Assembly (NCBI GenBank): GCA_000697335.1 | Contig: JNEM01014428.1 | Location: 1-21,123, forward strand | Source: Conidiobolus incongruus B7586 | Lineage: Eukaryota; Entomophthoromycota; Entomophthoromycetes; Entomophthorales; Conidiobolaceae | Direction: 5' to 3' | Length of the DNA: 21,123 nt | In this document: in pieces, positions 1-12,058 of the stretch | Layout of the letters: every line of letters starts with the position of its first letter | Position numbering within the stretch: position 1 is the stretch's first letter | Translations under genes and position numbers: made by a program | The notes under the pieces: generated by a model | The model's database searches: none | What the model was told of the DNA's origin: nothing | What the model saw: only the letters and a program-made list of their open reading frames with translations

Positions 1-1515
1 AGCGAATTAACAAAGTACCCCAACCGGTCACGGACCCTGGATGTGCAATGATAATTGGTAACTCAATTGCAATAGTTTGTCTGTAATAAAATAATTTTGA
101 GATTAATTATAAATTTAAAAATGAATTTGATTTTACTTACCCAAATTTAATAACAATTTCAACTCTGACAGTATATTTCACTTCAAGAGTACTAGCATTG
201 GAGATGGATCTTGCAGACATCTATTAAATTAAGTCAGTGAAACCAATATTGTACCAAGAATTGCTAATTATTATTGACTTACTGGAGCATCCACAGATAA
301 TACAAGATCAAATTCTTCTCCCTTTTGAATTCCACTCAATAGATATTGATTTCGATATTTTGCATCCGATATTATATTTGTAATGGATTTTGTTTGACTT
401 CTAAAACCATTAGAACTAAATATTTTCAGATATCTCACTAATTTGAGTTTAATACATTCAATCTAAATTTAATAATGCATATTAATCAAATATATTAATA
501 GTAGTTAATATAATCTAAAATTTACCTTTTTATCAGATTGATTATAACCTACCAAACCAACTAAAATAGGTGTACCAGCTAACCATAATTTTTTATGAAT
601 TTTAATAAAACATTTAAACAAACTCATACTATCCGGAACTAAAATTGGGAATATACTAGTTGGCTGATTTTTCTCCCCAATAATACATGTTTTAATCAGA
701 GTTTTCAAATAATTACGACTAATCTGTTCCAAAATTTTAATTTCACGGGATATGAAGAATTTTTCCATACGATCGTCTACCGTTAAGTAGGATATTTCGC
801 CAACTACAAGGTATCGAATGGACGCCCACATTGTAACTAGAGAACTAGGTAAGTCTGATGGTAGTTCGAATTCCGATACCACTTCAATCGGTTCTTTAAA
901 TAAGTTGTTTGTTATCAGTTCAAGATCAGGTAAATTCGCCTTCAAATTCAAAAAGAACTTTTGATTAAAATTCAATCTACTTGAAGTCTCTAAAATAAAC
1001 CAAATATTAATAAGTATAAAACAAATAGGCAGACAAAATAAAATTGAATAAAATATATTACCCTCAATACCAATTAAAAATACATCAATTTTTTTCAATT
1101 GTAATGGTTCTGCTTTGGGTTTCAGATTAAATTTTAAAATTAACAACTGATTAGACTGAAAAAAAGGTCGATTGATTTCAATATTCCCTATGATCTTCTT
1201 ACCGGTCTTTGATTTTGGCGGTGTACTTTGAACTTGATTCTTTTTCCCTTTTAGTTTCACTTTGGATTGAACTCTTTTCACAGGGTGATAAGATTGAGGT
1301 GACAAAAGTGGTGATATGGGATTGTTGGATTCGTAAAATGGTTCAAAAGCTTGAATCATTTCGTTAGCCCCAACCCCATTCAAGTTAATGGGATGGTGCA
1401 AAGCAGCAATAGGCTGGGGTGAAGATATATTTTGAATAAATAAAGCATTCAAGTCATCACAAGGCTTACTCTTTCTCAATACTTTACCCGTATCTAACTT
1501 GTGAATCCGACTCAT
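1..1515 (-). CDS. Arrestin-like (ART-type) protein, five exons seen, 3' end outside window
   Basis: Proposed model, reading leftwards: exons 1515-1062, 989-526, 462-283, 220-141 and 80 to beyond position 1, joined by GT-AG introns of 72, 63, 62 and 60 nt. The phases agree at every junction and give about 419 codons in the window. Residues 1-105 are basic, Pro/Ser-rich and probably disordered. From about 105 the strands resemble an arrestin N domain, including the hallmark run ELPSDLPSSLVTMWASIRY. A hinge and C domain follow: GTPILVGLVGYNQSDKK joins IECIKLKLVRYL across intron 2, and later exons give LEVKYTVRVEIVIKFG and then QTIAIELPIII. Fungal proteins of this fold commonly act as adaptors that bring Rsp5-type ubiquitin ligases to membrane transporters. 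No PPxY motif is visible here, but the C-terminus, where such motifs usually lie, is missing. The start at 1515 is the first ATG of the open frame. The fold is fairly sure; the exact role is unknown. Confidence 0.72.
990..1061 (-). other. 72-nt stop-free intron 1 of the arrestin-like gene
   Basis: On the minus strand it begins GTAATATATT and ends TTTATTTTAG, with a possible branch site in TACTTATTAATAT. Its length is a multiple of three and it has no in-frame stop, so unspliced reading simply adds 24 hydrophobic residues (GNIFYSILFCLPICFILINI and four more). That insert would sit inside a beta-strand region of the arrestin fold and is nearly free of G+C, like the other introns here. Removing it joins ...FLIGIE to ETSSRLNF, a natural continuation. 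Confidence 0.7.
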
Positions 1516-2892
1516 AATAATATTTGTTGGATCAAATCTTTGAATAGTTCACCAATACTCCAAACAGTACTAAGTTATAAAGATAAAATAATCCTAATTA
1601 ATATTAAATCCAAATAAAACTAAATTGAAAAAGAAGTGAAAAAAAAACGTTAAAGTTATGCTGGCTTTAAGGCGTATTTAAATAATTTTTATACTCAAAA
1701 CACAAAAGCCCCTAAATCAGTTAAAATTTAAAATTTGTATAAAATTAGAGTGGTTAAAGAGAATTGAAACGAAATGTTAGGAGTGGAATTTGAATGTTGA
1801 AACTAGTATCTTTTGAATAATGAATAGATATTATAGCGAAGACAGCGGTATTTAAACATTTTGTACATTTATTAAATACAATCAAAATAAGTTAATATAT
1901 ATACAGCTGATTTCTTATTTCTATTTATAATTAAAATGAATTCATAATTTGTCTTCATTGTTTTCATTGAACAAATGTGAGTTTGAAATGTCTAATTTTG
2001 TCGATTTGAAACTTGACTCTTGCCTATCTATGCTATACACTTCAATATAAGCTATATTTGTATTTCTACAATTATGGTGAGCTTCAGTAAATACAATTAA
2101 TGATGGAACATATATGATATCATAATGTGTATATCTTCTATAATAAAAGGTATGAAACTAATTTATTTATATCATTTGAGTGAAATTTTTCAGGACTGCT
2201 AATTAAAATGTGATTTGTTTAAGTTTATTTGGTGGGAATATATCAATAATTTAACTATATTTCTCATAAATATCAAATTTAATTAACTTTTGTATTATCT
2301 TCAAGGTAACTATAGCTATTATTCATTGAAAGATTTGGTGGTCTTAAGGAGTTTAATTCTTGGTAAATAGGAGAAGAGAACCGTATAATGTTGGTTCAGT
2401 TTTAGTTGTTGATAGGATAGTTAAACTTATTTATTGTTAATGAAATGACATACAAAAGATATGAAAAACAACATGAGAAAATGATAAGATTCAGGTATGA
2501 TAGATGCTTTATGTAAATTCATTCTTTCCTTAAATATATCGTTCTAAAGATTAATATTTAAATAATTGTATAAATACTAATATTTTTGAGCATAATTTGA
2601 TTAATAATAATAAATTCATTAAATAACCTTGAAGTTGTTTTAATTATAAGTCTTAATATTATTCAAACAAATATAATTTTGCTTTTATTAAATTATATTT
2701 TATAAACTTCTATAGATTTATATATTATATAAAATAAACTATATTAACATATTTAAACAATTATAATAGATAACCATCATATCTATACAAATCATAAAAT
2801 CTCATTTACATAAAATAGCATTGTTGAAAATCGGCAATCCAATTGAAACTGAATAAAGATTGATGATAACATTTAGAAATGGTTTTAATTAA

Positions 2893-2897
2893 CCAAT
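2893..2897 (+). promoter_or_regulatory. CCAAT box, distal, upstream of MTHFR
   Basis: AACCAATCAT at 2891-2900, about 345 bp before the MTHFR start codon. CCAAT is the binding core of the fungal HAP/NF-Y complex. Function is inferred from sequence and position only; the five-base core is common, though less so in such AT-rich DNA. Confidence 0.3.
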
Positions 2898-2911
2898 CAT
2901 ATTGCATAGTT

Positions 2912-2938
2912 CCATCGAGTGACAAGGGTCTTCGATGG
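2912..2938. promoter_or_regulatory. Inverted repeat CCATCGA-13 nt-TCGATGG
   Basis: Perfect 7-bp arms at 2912-2918 and 2932-2938 with a 13-nt loop (GTGACAAGGGTCT). It is one of the few G+C-containing patches in this spacer and lies about 300 bp upstream of MTHFR. It could be a dimeric transcription-factor site or a stem-loop in a transcript leader. No known factor is assigned. Confidence 0.35.
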
Positions 2939-3044
2939 CATCATTGCGAAAAATTAAAAAATAGGGATAATGATCAAATCAACAACTAAATTGGGAAATG
3001 TTCAATTCATAACGCAATTTATTTATCTTATATTTAACGTGATG

Positions 3045-3049
3045 ATTGG
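3045..3049 (-). promoter_or_regulatory. CCAAT box (reverse, ATTGG), proximal to MTHFR
   Basis: GATGATTGGCTA around 3041-3052, about 190 bp before the MTHFR ATG, a usual distance for HAP/NF-Y sites. The wider context ATTGGCT matches the preferred CCAAT flank better than the distal copy does. Confidence 0.35.
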
Positions 3050-3239
3050 CTATTTGTATTATGTCAAGTTATTTAATTTAAAAAATACACTTGTATTCTT
3101 TGAGATACAAAAGATATAAATTACACCTCTTGCACAATATTAAATCAAATTGATTAATGAATTGAATTGAATATAATTATATTAAGCTTTTCAATTTATT
3201 AACTCTTCTGTGACTACTAATATTTAATTTATCAATAAT

Positions 3240-5111
3240 ATGAGAATTTCTGAGAAATTAAACCAAAAAATCAAAGAGAATAAGGCTTACTGGTCTTTTG
3301 AATACTTCCCTCCAAAAACTGCTCAGGTATAACTTTATTAGAGTATGTATTTTTGAATATTTAATTAAATCGCTTGTATTTAGGGTGTGATCAATTTGTA
3401 CGATCGTATGGATCGTATGTATCGTCTAGGACCCGAATACATTGATGTCACATGGGGTGCTGGTGGTACTACTAGTGATCTTACTGTCGAAATCTGTACC
3501 ACAGCACAACAAGTACACGGTCTTGAGACAAGTATGCATTTAACGTGTACGAACATGCCTAAGGAAAAGATTGATATCGCTCTCAAACAAGCTAAACAAG
3601 CTGGTATTCAGAATATTTTAGCATTACGTGGTGATCCTCCTAGAGGACAAGAAAACTGGGAAAAATGTGAAAATGGCTTCAGCTATGCTGTAGATCTAGT
3701 TAAATACATTAAGGAACAATATGGAGACTATTTCTGTATCTCGGTTGCCGGTTATCCTGAAGGTCACGTCGATTCCGGTGATGATAAAGATATTGATATT
3801 CAGTACTTGAAGCAAAAAGTTGATGCTGGTGCTGAATACATTGTCACTCAACTTTTCTATGACGTACCTCTTTTCTTGAACTGGGTTCAAAAATGTAGAA
3901 AAGCAGGTATTACTGTACCCATCGTACCTGGTATCATGCCTATTCAAAGTTATAATGGATTCAAGAGAATGACTACTCTTAGCAAGACCATTGTTCCTCA
4001 ATATATTCACGATGCACTTGATCCCATTAAGGACGATGATCAAGCAGTCAAGGATTACGGTGTACAACTCGCTATCGATATGTGTAAGCAGATTATGAAT
4101 GCTGGTCTCTTAGGTTTCCACTTCTATACCTTGAATCTCGAAAAGAGTGTAAGGCTCATCCTTGAAGGCTTACATTTCGTCAACCCTGCTGAACTCTACA
4201 GACCTCTTCCTTGGAACCCCTCATTGGCTAAAAACCGCGAAAACGAAAGCGTACGCCCTATCTTCTGGAAGAATCGTACTCAATCTTACATCAGTAGAAC
4301 AGAACAATGGGATGACTTCCCTAACGGTCGTTGGGGTGACTCCCGTTCACCTGCTTATGGTGAATTAGATGGCTACGGTATTTCTCTCAAGTTTAACAAG
4401 CAGCAAGCTCTCGAGATCTGGGATCATCCTACAACAGTTGAACAACTTTCGGACTTGTTTGCTAAATATTGTCAAGGAAAGGTTTCCGCTCTTCCATGGT
4501 GTGATCAATCACTCGACAATGAAACTCGTACTATTGAAAAACAGTTAGTTCAAGTCAACCATATGGGTTACTTGACTATTAACTCTCAGCCCTCTGTAAA
4601 TGGAGTCAAGTCCTCCGATCCCATTTTTGGATGGGGTCCTAAGAATGGATATGTTTACCAAAAAGCCTATATCGAATTCTTCTGCAGTCCCGAAAAACTC
4701 GAGAAACTCGTCAAAGAAATTGTCAAAGACCCTCAAGTTACCTACTATGCAGTCAACAAACGCGGTGATTTGAAGACGAACAACCAAGTAGAGGGTCCTA
4801 TTGCTGTCACTTGGGGTGTTTTCCCTGGAAAGGAAATTGCCCAGCCTACCATCGTCGAAGCCGCCAGCTTTATGGCCTGGAAGGACGAAGCCTTTGAACT
4901 TTGGAGCCAATGGGCCAAATTGTACGACAGAGGTTCCGATAGTGAAAAACTTTTCGAAGACATTCGTGATAATTGGTTCCTCGTTAACGTAGTCGACAAT
5001 GACTTTACAGCTCATAACAAGATCTTCAAAATTTTTGGCATTGAACAAGATCAAGTCACTCAAAATGGTTTCGCATCTCAAAGACTCACTCCTACTCCTG
5101 ATTATCTTTAA
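3240..5111 (+). CDS. MET13: Methylenetetrahydrofolate reductase, two exons (3240-3326, 3384-5111)
   Basis: Reduces 5,10-methylene-THF to 5-methyl-THF in the cytosol with FAD and a nicotinamide cofactor, supplying the methyl group for methionine synthesis. Exon 1 encodes 29 residues (MRISEKLNQK...SFEYFPPKTAQ). A 57-nt GTATAA...TTTTAG intron in phase 0 leads into GVINLYDRMDRM. The 604-residue product is close to yeast Met13 in length and start. The TIM barrel covers roughly residues 15-300 and holds the expected active-site residues: E21 (FEYFPP), D113 (ALRGDPPRG) and Q185 (TQLFYDV), equivalent to E. coli E28, D120 and Q183. The linker (VRPIFWKNRTQSY, about 318-331) and the C-terminal S-adenosylmethionine-binding regulatory region (TINSQPSVNG, GWGPKNGYVYQKAY, VTWGVFPGKEI, LVNVVDNDF) are eukaryotic features. 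The start is the only ATG in frame ahead of the conserved N-terminus. It looks intact. Confidence 0.96.
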
Positions 5112-8100
5112 ACTCAATTGTGAATATGAAATAATTGATTATTTAATCATGCTCATATGAAAATCAAACATTCAATTTAAGCACGCATTTCATACTAAAT
5201 TTGTTTAAAATAACCTTATTTTAATAAAAAAAATTCAAATTATTACAATACTTTCATAATTACTATATTTTGCAAATATTAAATTTAACATATTTATAAT
5301 AATGATACAATAAAATAACTTTTAAGTAATGGGATTAGTGAATTTTACAAAATTATCCGAATAATTGCCTTTAAAATATGAGGATTATTTGTAATTAAAA
5401 TAATTCAATAATAACCTAACAAAAATTTATTCCATTATCATACAAATCTCGATTAATATGTAACAATTATTGTATTTGTTGATATTGTATGAAAGCTCTT
5501 AAATTCTATTAATGAACGACAATGATATTATTTTTATTACATGGGATTAAGGACTCGGATAAATTTGTGACGGTTTTATTTTATGGTGGTTTAAAAATTA
5601 AATTCGGTAATTTTGAATTTTTCAATTATATAAAATTCAAAAAGATAAAACAAATTAAAATTAATCTTATAACTAATACATTCTTCCTTTTTCAATGACA
5701 CAATACTATACTAATAGTAATTGATTAAGCCTTTTACTTAGTTTTTTATAATTTATCTTCAGATTCACTATATCTATAGTTCTAAACTCCAAAATATTAT
5801 TGAATTATTTTTTCTTAATTAAATTCAAATTGTCACAATAGCTATAATTAAATGGATTAATATTTTGTAAGCGTAGGGGATAAAGTAGGGAAGACAAATG
5901 TTTTCAATAAACAAAGTTTTGGTAGTTATATATATATTAGCATTATAATATAGAAGGCCTTTTAATCTAATTCGATTTCTTTAATTAATTGATAAAAATA
6001 TATTCAAAAAATTTTAATTTTAATGTATTAATAAAAATTACTTTTGTTGGTTATAATCTGTAAAATAATAAATAGTTAATATATATATCCAAAAATATTT
6101 TCTTTTTGCATGTAATCTCTACTTTGATTTGTATCATGATGGTTTTGATTTTTCAACCCAAGCAATAGTTTTAATTTGATAATAAATTATATGTAAATTT
6201 TTATAATTCATTTGTTACAAATATTTTTAAACCATATTAAAATAGACAAAATAATCATATTAAGCAATATTGATTATATTTTCCCATATATCCATTTGAT
6301 TTTGAATCAAAATATCAATTTCCCATAATTATTTTAGTTGATCTATTTTGAATTAAATATTATTAAGATTTTAATAAATATAAAAATTACTAATCATTAG
6401 TTTTTTTAATAAGAATATAAGTAATATTTGATACAATCTTTCATTTATATTAGTTTAATCTATTATAAGAATAACCTATATATAATTCATAATTCATAAT
6501 TTATATTAGATCTTTAAATTTCAAATTTATTAGATTACTTTTTGTTATATTTTTTAATAACTTTTTAGTATGAGTTATTGATCAAAATTTGTTTGAATAA
6601 ATAATACAATCCATCTTATATAGAATATTATATTAATATATAGTCTTTATTTAATTATATTAAAATTAAAAATTAAAAAAATCTTATAGACATTAACTTT
6701 AGCTAATATTTATTAAAATATTTTAATTTATATAATAACTATATTGAATAATTATATTATTACACTTTAATATTTTATTAATATAATGTTTAAAAAGTTA
6801 TACTTTATATAATGTTATTTAATTATAACTTATCAATGATTATTGATAACATAAAATTTTTCAGATACCTATCATTAAAGATATAATTATCTATATCAAG
6901 TCAAAATAATTCAATAGTTAAAACAATTATTATATTTTAAATTAATTATTATCGTCAGAATAGTACTTTAAAAACCTTATAGCTTTATAACAAGCTATTG
7001 TCATTAAAAACCATTTCCAAACTTAGTTTATAGATTTAATTCAATTTGATATATTAAAATATATTGATAAGTAAAAAAATCACAATATAAAAATAACATT
7101 ATACACCAATTGCCTATGTTTATTTATTTATTCAAAATATAATATATATTTCCAATTGAAAATATTAATAGTTAATTAAATTAAATTAGTTTATTTATGA
7201 TTGAATTAAAGATTAGATTATTAACTCAATATTATTTGAATATAATAAAGTTTAATAATTCAAAGATTTGAATTTTAAATTATTTGATTTGAGATTATTA
7301 ATTCAATAGTTATAAAAATATATTATATAAATGATATTTATTAATTTCAATTATATTCACTTTTGCAAGTAATATTTTTATTATGATTATAAAATTATTT
7401 TACCTATAGAATCTTTAATTTATAAATTAATAAAATGAATCTATTTATTTGGTAGTCTTTGATAGGTAAAACATTATTATAAATATAAAAAAATTTCAAG
7501 TTATTAATAGTTTATTATTTTGAAATAAATGAAATATTTATTAATAATATTATATTTTATTTGCAAGGATAGAATATTATAAATCATATTGTTTATAATA
7601 TTTTAATATGCTATATTAATTCAATTAATATTAATTTTGTGATATTAATATAAATATTTTAATAATTAACTGAAATTAATTAATTTCTAATTGATACTTT
7701 TGAATCCAATTAAGATTAACTAGAATTTATAAAAATTGACAATGAATTATATAGTTATCAAATAGGTTAATTCTAGTTTAATATAAAATGTTGATATTTT
7801 AGTTAATTATGGTTAAGTGTTTATATTCTAATTGGATAATATGGTTTTAAATATTTAAGGTCAAGTTATATAGGAACTTGCTATAATATTGCCCATAAAA
7901 TATTTTCCCCTATTTTCTAAATAAAAGAAAATATGAGTATATCTATGAACATAAATAAGCAAGATAAATCAAACAAGTAAATATAAACCCAAATTAAAAG
8001 AGCATATGTATGAGTTTACTATTATATATCCCTAAATACTAACTAGAAAATTATACAATTAATATGGCATTGAAATCATAACAAATATATTCAAATTCAA

Positions 8101-8485
8101 ATTTTATTTGAAAAATGAAAATTATAAGCAAATTTTTTCAGTTTTCAGTAAAGATGATTTACACATTGTATTTAATTTATAATAGTAACCTAAAATACTA
8201 GACTTTTTTTGATTCAACTATAATTTATTTCCAAATATCTGATATAACATACTTGCACAAATATATTCTTTGTTATATTTAAAAATTATTATAAATTGCA
8301 TCAATTCAAAATTAAACTATAAGCCAACAACAATTAAAAATTTACAAATTCAAGTAACATTTGATAATTAATCAAGTATTAAACCAAAATCCCATGATTT
8401 TTATTATTTTATTAAAATTTATAAAAATATATCACATTTCATTCATAATTAATAGGAACCAATTATAATTATTTTGTGACGAAAT
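5112..8485. other. AT-rich spacer, no gene seen
   Basis: About 3.4 kb between MTHFR and acyl-CoA dehydrogenase A, both on the plus strand. Frames on both strands are broken by frequent TAA/TAG. Two short patches (about 5540-5590 and 5870-5900) carry more G+C than the rest but no usable frame. No tRNA-like T-loop, long repeat or transposon end was recognised. The last 200 bp should include the dehydrogenase promoter, although no TATA box can be told apart from the background. Confidence 0.6.
5136..5149 (+). other. Small AT hairpin just downstream of MTHFR
   Basis: TGATTA-TT-TAATCA, 25 nt after the stop codon, in the presumed 3' untranslated region. Short AT palindromes are expected by chance in such sequence, so a role in 3'-end formation is only possible. 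Confidence 0.15.
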
Positions 8486-9805
8486 ATGAATTCATACTCT
8501 GGATATTTAGAACTTTCAGAACGTTTTGGCGATATGATCCCCTACTGCGATCCAACATGGTACCAGGAATGGTACAGTCCTTACTACACCAAATCACATG
8601 CTAAGTTGAGATCCGCTATCAGAAAATTCGTAGATGATGAACTTGTTAAATACTTGGACAATGCCGACCAAAAATTAGACCCTCCCGATGAAATTGTTAA
8701 AAGAGCTGGCGAACTTGGAATCCTAGCAGCTTGCGCGGGACCCGAAATCGTTCGCAACTACTTTCCACACAAGGTTGGAGGAGTTGTCGACCCTAAGGAA
8801 TTTGATGAGTTCCATTTTTTGGTGGTTTGTGATGAGTTGGCACGTGTTGCTTCGATCGGTCTCGTGTTTGGTGTGTCGCTAGGCGCTGCTCTCTGCACAG
8901 CCCCAATTCATTTGTTGGGATCTGGAGAGTTAAAGCATAGAATTATTCCTGAAGTAATTATGGGTAGAAAGAGGATGGCTCTAGCTATTACAGAACCGCA
9001 TACTGGAAGTGATGTTGCGAATATTGCCGCAGAAGCTAAGTTGAATAAGGAGGGAACCCATTATATCATCAATGGAACTAAGAAATGGATCACGGGAGGT
9101 ACTTCTGCAGATTATTTTCTTACAGCTGTGCGCACTGGTGATATTGGCCATCATGGAATAAGTGTGATTCTTATTGAAAGGTCAGAGGGCTTGAAAACAC
9201 GTCCACTAGAAGTCATGGGTTTACATGGTAGTGGAACATCCTTTTTAACCTTAGAAGATGTTAAAGTGCCAAAGGAAAATATCATTGGTAAACTCAACGA
9301 TGGCTTTAAAGTGATTGTTTGCAACTTCAATCACGAGCGACTTTACATGTCAATCGGTGCTTTGCGATGTGCAAGAGTTTGCTACGAAGAGAGTTTCAAG
9401 TACGCTAATAAACGTAAGACCTTTGGTAAAAAGCTAATTGAGCACGGTGTTATCCGCCAGAAATTGGCCCATATGACTAGACAAATTGAAGCAGCTCAGC
9501 ATTGGACCGAGCACCTTGTTTTCCAAACGAAAAACATGCCTAGGGACACGCAATCCATCGTTTTGGGAGGTCCCATCTCCCTCCTAAAGGTTCAAACCTC
9601 TAGATTATTAGAGTTCTGTGCCAGAGAAGCATGCCAAATCTTTGGAGGTGCTGGTTATACTAAAGGAGGTCAAGGCGAAAAGATTGAGCGCTTGTACAGA
9701 GATGTCAGAGGTCACTCAATTCCAGGAGGTTCTGAAGAAATTTTGGCCGATTTGGGTGTTAAAATGGCGATGAAGATAGCTAAATTAAAAAATGCAAATC
9801 TCTAA
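8486..9805 (+). CDS. Acyl-CoA dehydrogenase A, fungal type, C-terminus -ANL
   Basis: FAD enzyme for alpha,beta-dehydrogenation of an acyl-CoA thioester. The 439-residue intronless frame has a family-typical length. The N-terminal helical domain opens with the conserved FGDMIPYCDPTWYQEWYSPYY. ITEPHTGSDVAN (168-179) is signature 1, and KKWITGG (199-205) carries the FAD-contacting Trp201. RKTFGK (310-315) and QIFGGAGY (384-391) are the FAD-binding elements of the C-terminal domain. The MCAD base position (E376) is Gly414 in IPGGSEEI, while Glu284 in NHERL fits the LCAD/IVD catalytic Glu. No cytochrome b5 domain or clear mitochondrial presequence is seen. The end, KLKNANL, resembles the unusual peroxisomal signal -KANL of human catalase. 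Substrate is unknown. By eye about two-thirds identical to the minus-strand copy at 16733-18094. The ATG at 8486 is the first in the frame. Confidence 0.93.
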   Translation: MNSYSGYLELSERFGDMIPYCDPTWYQEWYSPYYTKSHAKLRSAIRKFVDDELVKYLDNADQKLDPPDEIVKRAGELGILAACAGPEIVRNYFPHKVGGVVDPKEFDEFHFLVVCDELARVASIGLVFGVSLGAALCTAPIHLLGSGELKHRIIPEVIMGRKRMALAITEPHTGSDVANIAAEAKLNKEGTHYIINGTKKWITGGTSADYFLTAVRTGDIGHHGISVILIERSEGLKTRPLEVMGLHGSGTSFLTLEDVKVPKENIIGKLNDGFKVIVCNFNHERLYMSIGALRCARVCYEESFKYANKRKTFGKKLIEHGVIRQKLAHMTRQIEAAQHWTEHLVFQTKNMPRDTQSIVLGGPISLLKVQTSRLLEFCAREACQIFGGAGYTKGGQGEKIERLYRDVRGHSIPGGSEEILADLGVKMAMKIAKLKNANL

Positions 9806-11737
9806 AAAAATATTCAAATAAAAAAAATATAATAATTGTAATTGGGATTTATATTTTTTTTAAGTTCATAAATCACTATTTAAATAATAAACTTATTGAT
9901 TATATATGTATATATACTTAATTATTCTTATTTTATCCAATATGACATATTTTACTAATGGATAAACATATTGAATATTAATTTGAAAATTTTTTTAATA
10001 ATACTAATAAATTTGAGAAATCTCAATAATAAGCAATTTATATAAGCCATAAAGGAATTTATACTGTAGCTCAATAATAGAAATATAGATCGTTTCTTAT
10101 AACGATTATGGATATTTAATTATATTTTATTTAGTCCAATTAATTGTATAAAGTATAAAAAATATACTTAATATCTTTATTATAAAATAATTTTTTAGTT
10201 GAAAAATTTGAATTTAAAATTAAATATTATTAATACAAAAAAACCAAAAAAAGTTGCAAAATTTTAAGATTGAATTTGCTTTTGAAAAAAAATAATATAA
10301 ATTATTATATTAAGTTTGGCAAAATTTCAATAATTTGAATTAATAGAATGTATTATGATTAATTGATCTTTTAAATATGGAATTCATTAACAAGTACATT
10401 AAGTTAATAATGATATTGGCATAGCTTATATATTTTGATGTTTATATTTAAATATCAATCTTTATTAATATTTGATATAATAATAATATGTTTGGTTAAA
10501 TCTCATTAAACTAAATTACAGAGAATTTTTTATTAAATAAATTTAATATATATATTTTAAGTCAAAATAATTAAATATGATTTCAATTTTATTAATTAAT
10601 CAATATAAATAAAAAATAAACTTTTTCAATTAGCTCTATTATGGTATTGTTATAGGTTTGAACATAATTATAATATATACATATGTGTAAATAGATATTA
10701 TATAATAAGATCACTGGTATCTTGATCGAAATTATGAATAAGATATTTGCCAAATTATTTAATGAACTATAGCATTCCTATCATTATTGAAGCTTAAATA
10801 AATATGCATAATAATTGAAAAAATTTATGCAAACAATCGATGAAAAATTGATCTTATCAATCACCTAATAAATATAAAATAATTACTGCTCTTACCAAAA
10901 ATGTAATATATATACCTATCACGTGAATATTTGAACAATATATCTATTTGGTTGAAAAATTATTTGTATAAATTAAATATCTTTTGATTAAAATCAGTAT
11001 CTTATTATATGCTAACTTTCCAACTAAGTAAACTTTGAAAAATATAAAGTTATTCTACTAATTTGATATCTAAAAATAGTGGAATAGATATAATTTTCAG
11101 TTTGATTGAAAACGATTTGAAGTTTAAATATTCTGATGGTAGGTATTTATATTGCGTTTTGGGTCAGAGAGATTTTATAAACAATTCATAATCCTCAATT
11201 CAGATATTAAATTATATTTTTTGAGATTAATGCAAGATATATTAATTATATTCAAAAAAAATTAATTAATAACCAAAAAGAGTTTTTTTCAAATATTGAT
11301 TTGAAAGAGGAGATAATAGAATAACCTGAATAATAAAGAGTATCAATTTGTTGACTATACTTTGTATCAGTTATAATACCATAATATGTTATTTGATGAC
11401 CTCATACAAATATTGAAAGACTTGTTTAAATATGATACATTTATTGGGTGATAATTTGCAAATCTCTAATCAATATTTGAAATTGAATTATTAAATTTTA
11501 CTAAATAAAAAAATTTTAATTTTATAATAATTAAAGTTAAAATGGTTTTGAATTGATTCGATAATCATATAATTAAAGATTATAGTAAAAGTGAAATATA
11601 CTAATTAAATATCACAAAATAAAATTCATTAAAATCAAATTATACCTCATAATTATTGCATACTAGATTCATACCTTTGTTGAAAATATAGAGGTTTAGA
11701 AAAATAACCTTGCATTTTAATTAAAAACCTCCTAAAC

Positions 11738-11866
11738 AAATATTTGTCCAAGAATTGGTAAAATAAACAGAGATAAACGAATCCAAATTCTTAAAGCTAT
11801 TTCTTCTCAATCATTTGAGGATTTGGAAGGTTATTCAGGCGTTATTGAGCATTTCCGAAGATGTTA
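11738..11866 (+). other. Short protein-like frame, possible gene relic
   Basis: One plus-strand frame of about 43 codons reads with non-AT-biased residues (RIGKINRDKRIQILKAIS, then SFEDLEGYSGVIEHFRRC) before a stop. It has no start codon, promoter or recognised family. The local G+C is above that of the spacer. It may be the remnant of a gene or simply chance; I cannot assign it. Confidence 0.15.
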
Positions 11867-12056
11867 AAATTGGGATCAAAATATAGGTTACTATTCTAAT
11901 TGTTTGATTCATTGTAACACGGTTATAATATTTTTGATTATAATCAAAGGTTGAAATATTAATATTTATAATCAATTTCTTAAATACTTGTTCAACCAAT
12001 TTAATAATTCAAACTATAATGTGACTTGTATTATTATAAATTATATTAAAATTTTG

Positions 12057-12058
<2 letters not shown>

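Larger units (their letters stand above)
1516..3239. promoter_or_regulatory. Divergent intergenic region between arrestin-like gene and MTHFR
   Basis: About 1.7 kb separate two divergently transcribed genes, so both promoters should lie here. No coding frame of convincing length is visible on either strand. The sequence is AT-rich throughout. Slightly more mixed patches lie near 2340-2500 and 2880-3060, the latter holding two CCAAT boxes and a hairpin. Confidence 0.5.

Noticed and set aside
990-1061. Transmembrane helix in the arrestin-like protein
   Set aside because: The segment has exact GT-AG borders, intron-like composition and interrupts the arrestin fold.
4545-5117. Long antisense open frame (190 codons) opposite the 3' half of MTHFR, with others at 3380-3586 and 3696-4067
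   Set aside because: They lie wholly or almost wholly on the well-conserved MTHFR coding strand, have no family resemblance and arise from its codon use.
5897-5950. Tiny frame MFSINKVLVVIYILAL resembling a signal peptide
   Set aside because: Ends after 16 codons, no promoter, and hydrophobic frames of this size are expected in AT-rich DNA.
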